From Bdellovibrionales bacterium (GTDB lineage: Bacteria > Bdellovibrionota > UBA2428), in the NCBI GenBank assembly GCA_018266335.1, contig JAFEAR010000119.1:1-23394 (forward strand): a stretch of DNA of 23,394 bases. Direction: 5' to 3'. The stretch's first letter is position 1. Each line of letters begins with the position of its first letter. Positions 23,172 to 23,394 of this stretch are shown here, piece after piece. A model generated the notes under the pieces. The model ran no database searches, was not told the DNA's origin, and saw only the letters and a program-made list of their open reading frames with translations. The position numbers and the translations under genes are program-made.

Positions 23172-23394
23172 ATGTTAAAAGCCGGTACACATTTGCACTT
23201 CGATGGTCACTGCCTCGAAGCGTTTAACTTTTACGCCAAATGCTTGGGGGGCAAAGTTGAATTTGCCATGACCTGGGGCGAATCGCCCGCCGCCAAGCAG
23301 GTGCCTTCGGAGTGGGGCAGTAAAATGATTCACGCCCGGCTGGAGTTTGGCGATCAATTCATGACGGGCGACGATGCTCCTCCGGGGCGCTACG
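23172..23394 (+). CDS. Second PhnB-type VOC protein (3' end beyond the window)
   Basis: From ATG 23172 with GGAGG about 10 bases upstream, 74 codons are visible. They include GTHLHFDGHCLEAFNFYAKC, LGGKVEFAMTWGESP, MIHARLEFGDQFMTGDD and PPGRY. This is the first half of a PhnB-like VOC domain (glyoxalase/bleomycin-resistance fold) and is related to the previous gene's product but not a close copy. It is probably in the same operon, 68 bases after the last stop. The C-terminal half is outside the window. Confidence 0.85.
   Translation, partial: MLKAGTHLHFDGHCLEAFNFYAKCLGGKVEFAMTWGESPAAKQVPSEWGSKMIHARLEFGDQFMTGDDAPPGRY

Noticed and set aside
1..23394. CRISPR arrays, insertion sequences or transposase genes
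   Set aside because: No regularly spaced repeats, cas genes, IS-type inverted ends or transposase motifs were seen. The only mobile signal is the tmRNA island.

Overview
The window is about 23.4 kb of a fairly GC-rich bacterial chromosome. It carries a Gram-negative envelope signature (a TonB/TolA-type transducer, two lipoproteins and many Sec signal peptides), respiratory complex I genes, two tRNAs and a tmRNA. The mix of small orphan exported proteins, a PA14 lipoprotein and a rearranged nuo cluster suggests a deltaproteobacterial or Bdellovibrionota-like lineage. That placement is an inference; no diagnostic marker was compared.

Region 1 (1-7911, mostly minus strand). A run read right to left contains a 120-residue orphan, a fused NuoB-NuoD, NuoG, and a tandem-GAF protein whose second domain resembles free methionine-(R)-sulfoxide reductase. 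These are closely spaced and probably form one operon. Beyond it, also on the minus strand, lie a small exported protein, an isopenicillin N synthase-like 2-oxoglutarate oxygenase and a TonB-like protein. A small proline-rich lipoprotein runs the other way.

Region 2 (7980-15700). tRNA-Leu(CAA), a strong terminator and tRNA-Arg(CCG) are followed by plus-strand genes for envelope proteins: two exported orphans (139 and 959 aa), a duplicated-domain secreted protein, a PA14 lipoprotein, a PIG-V-like membrane mannosyltransferase and a TIGR02466-type 2OG-Fe(II) oxygenase. A small exported protein converges on the last of these.

Region 3 (15901-20856) is the most interesting part. A complete one-piece tmRNA gene (ssrA) encodes an 8-residue tag. 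A small, AT-richer island of about 4.6 kb sits at its 3' end. The island is bounded by a 14-bp direct repeat of the tmRNA 3' terminus and has TGTAGT repeats near both ends, like integrase arm sites, but it encodes no integrase. Its cargo is a two-gene, ATGA-overlapping operon: an excisionase/MerR-type HTH protein and a 1250-aa protein with an N-terminal Mrr-like PD-(D/E)xK nuclease domain, a STAND-type NTPase core (Walker A, Walker B, GxP) and a helical C-terminal region of about 800 residues. This is the layout of Avs-type antiviral STAND proteins, and it is a good candidate for an undescribed anti-phage system. A SnoaL-like pseudogene lies at the island's right end.

Region 4 (20908-23394). 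After a secreted protein with a CBM-like beta-sandwich fold comes a tight operon: DUF1428, a DHFR/RibD-C-like reductase, and two PhnB-type VOC proteins, the last cut by the window end.
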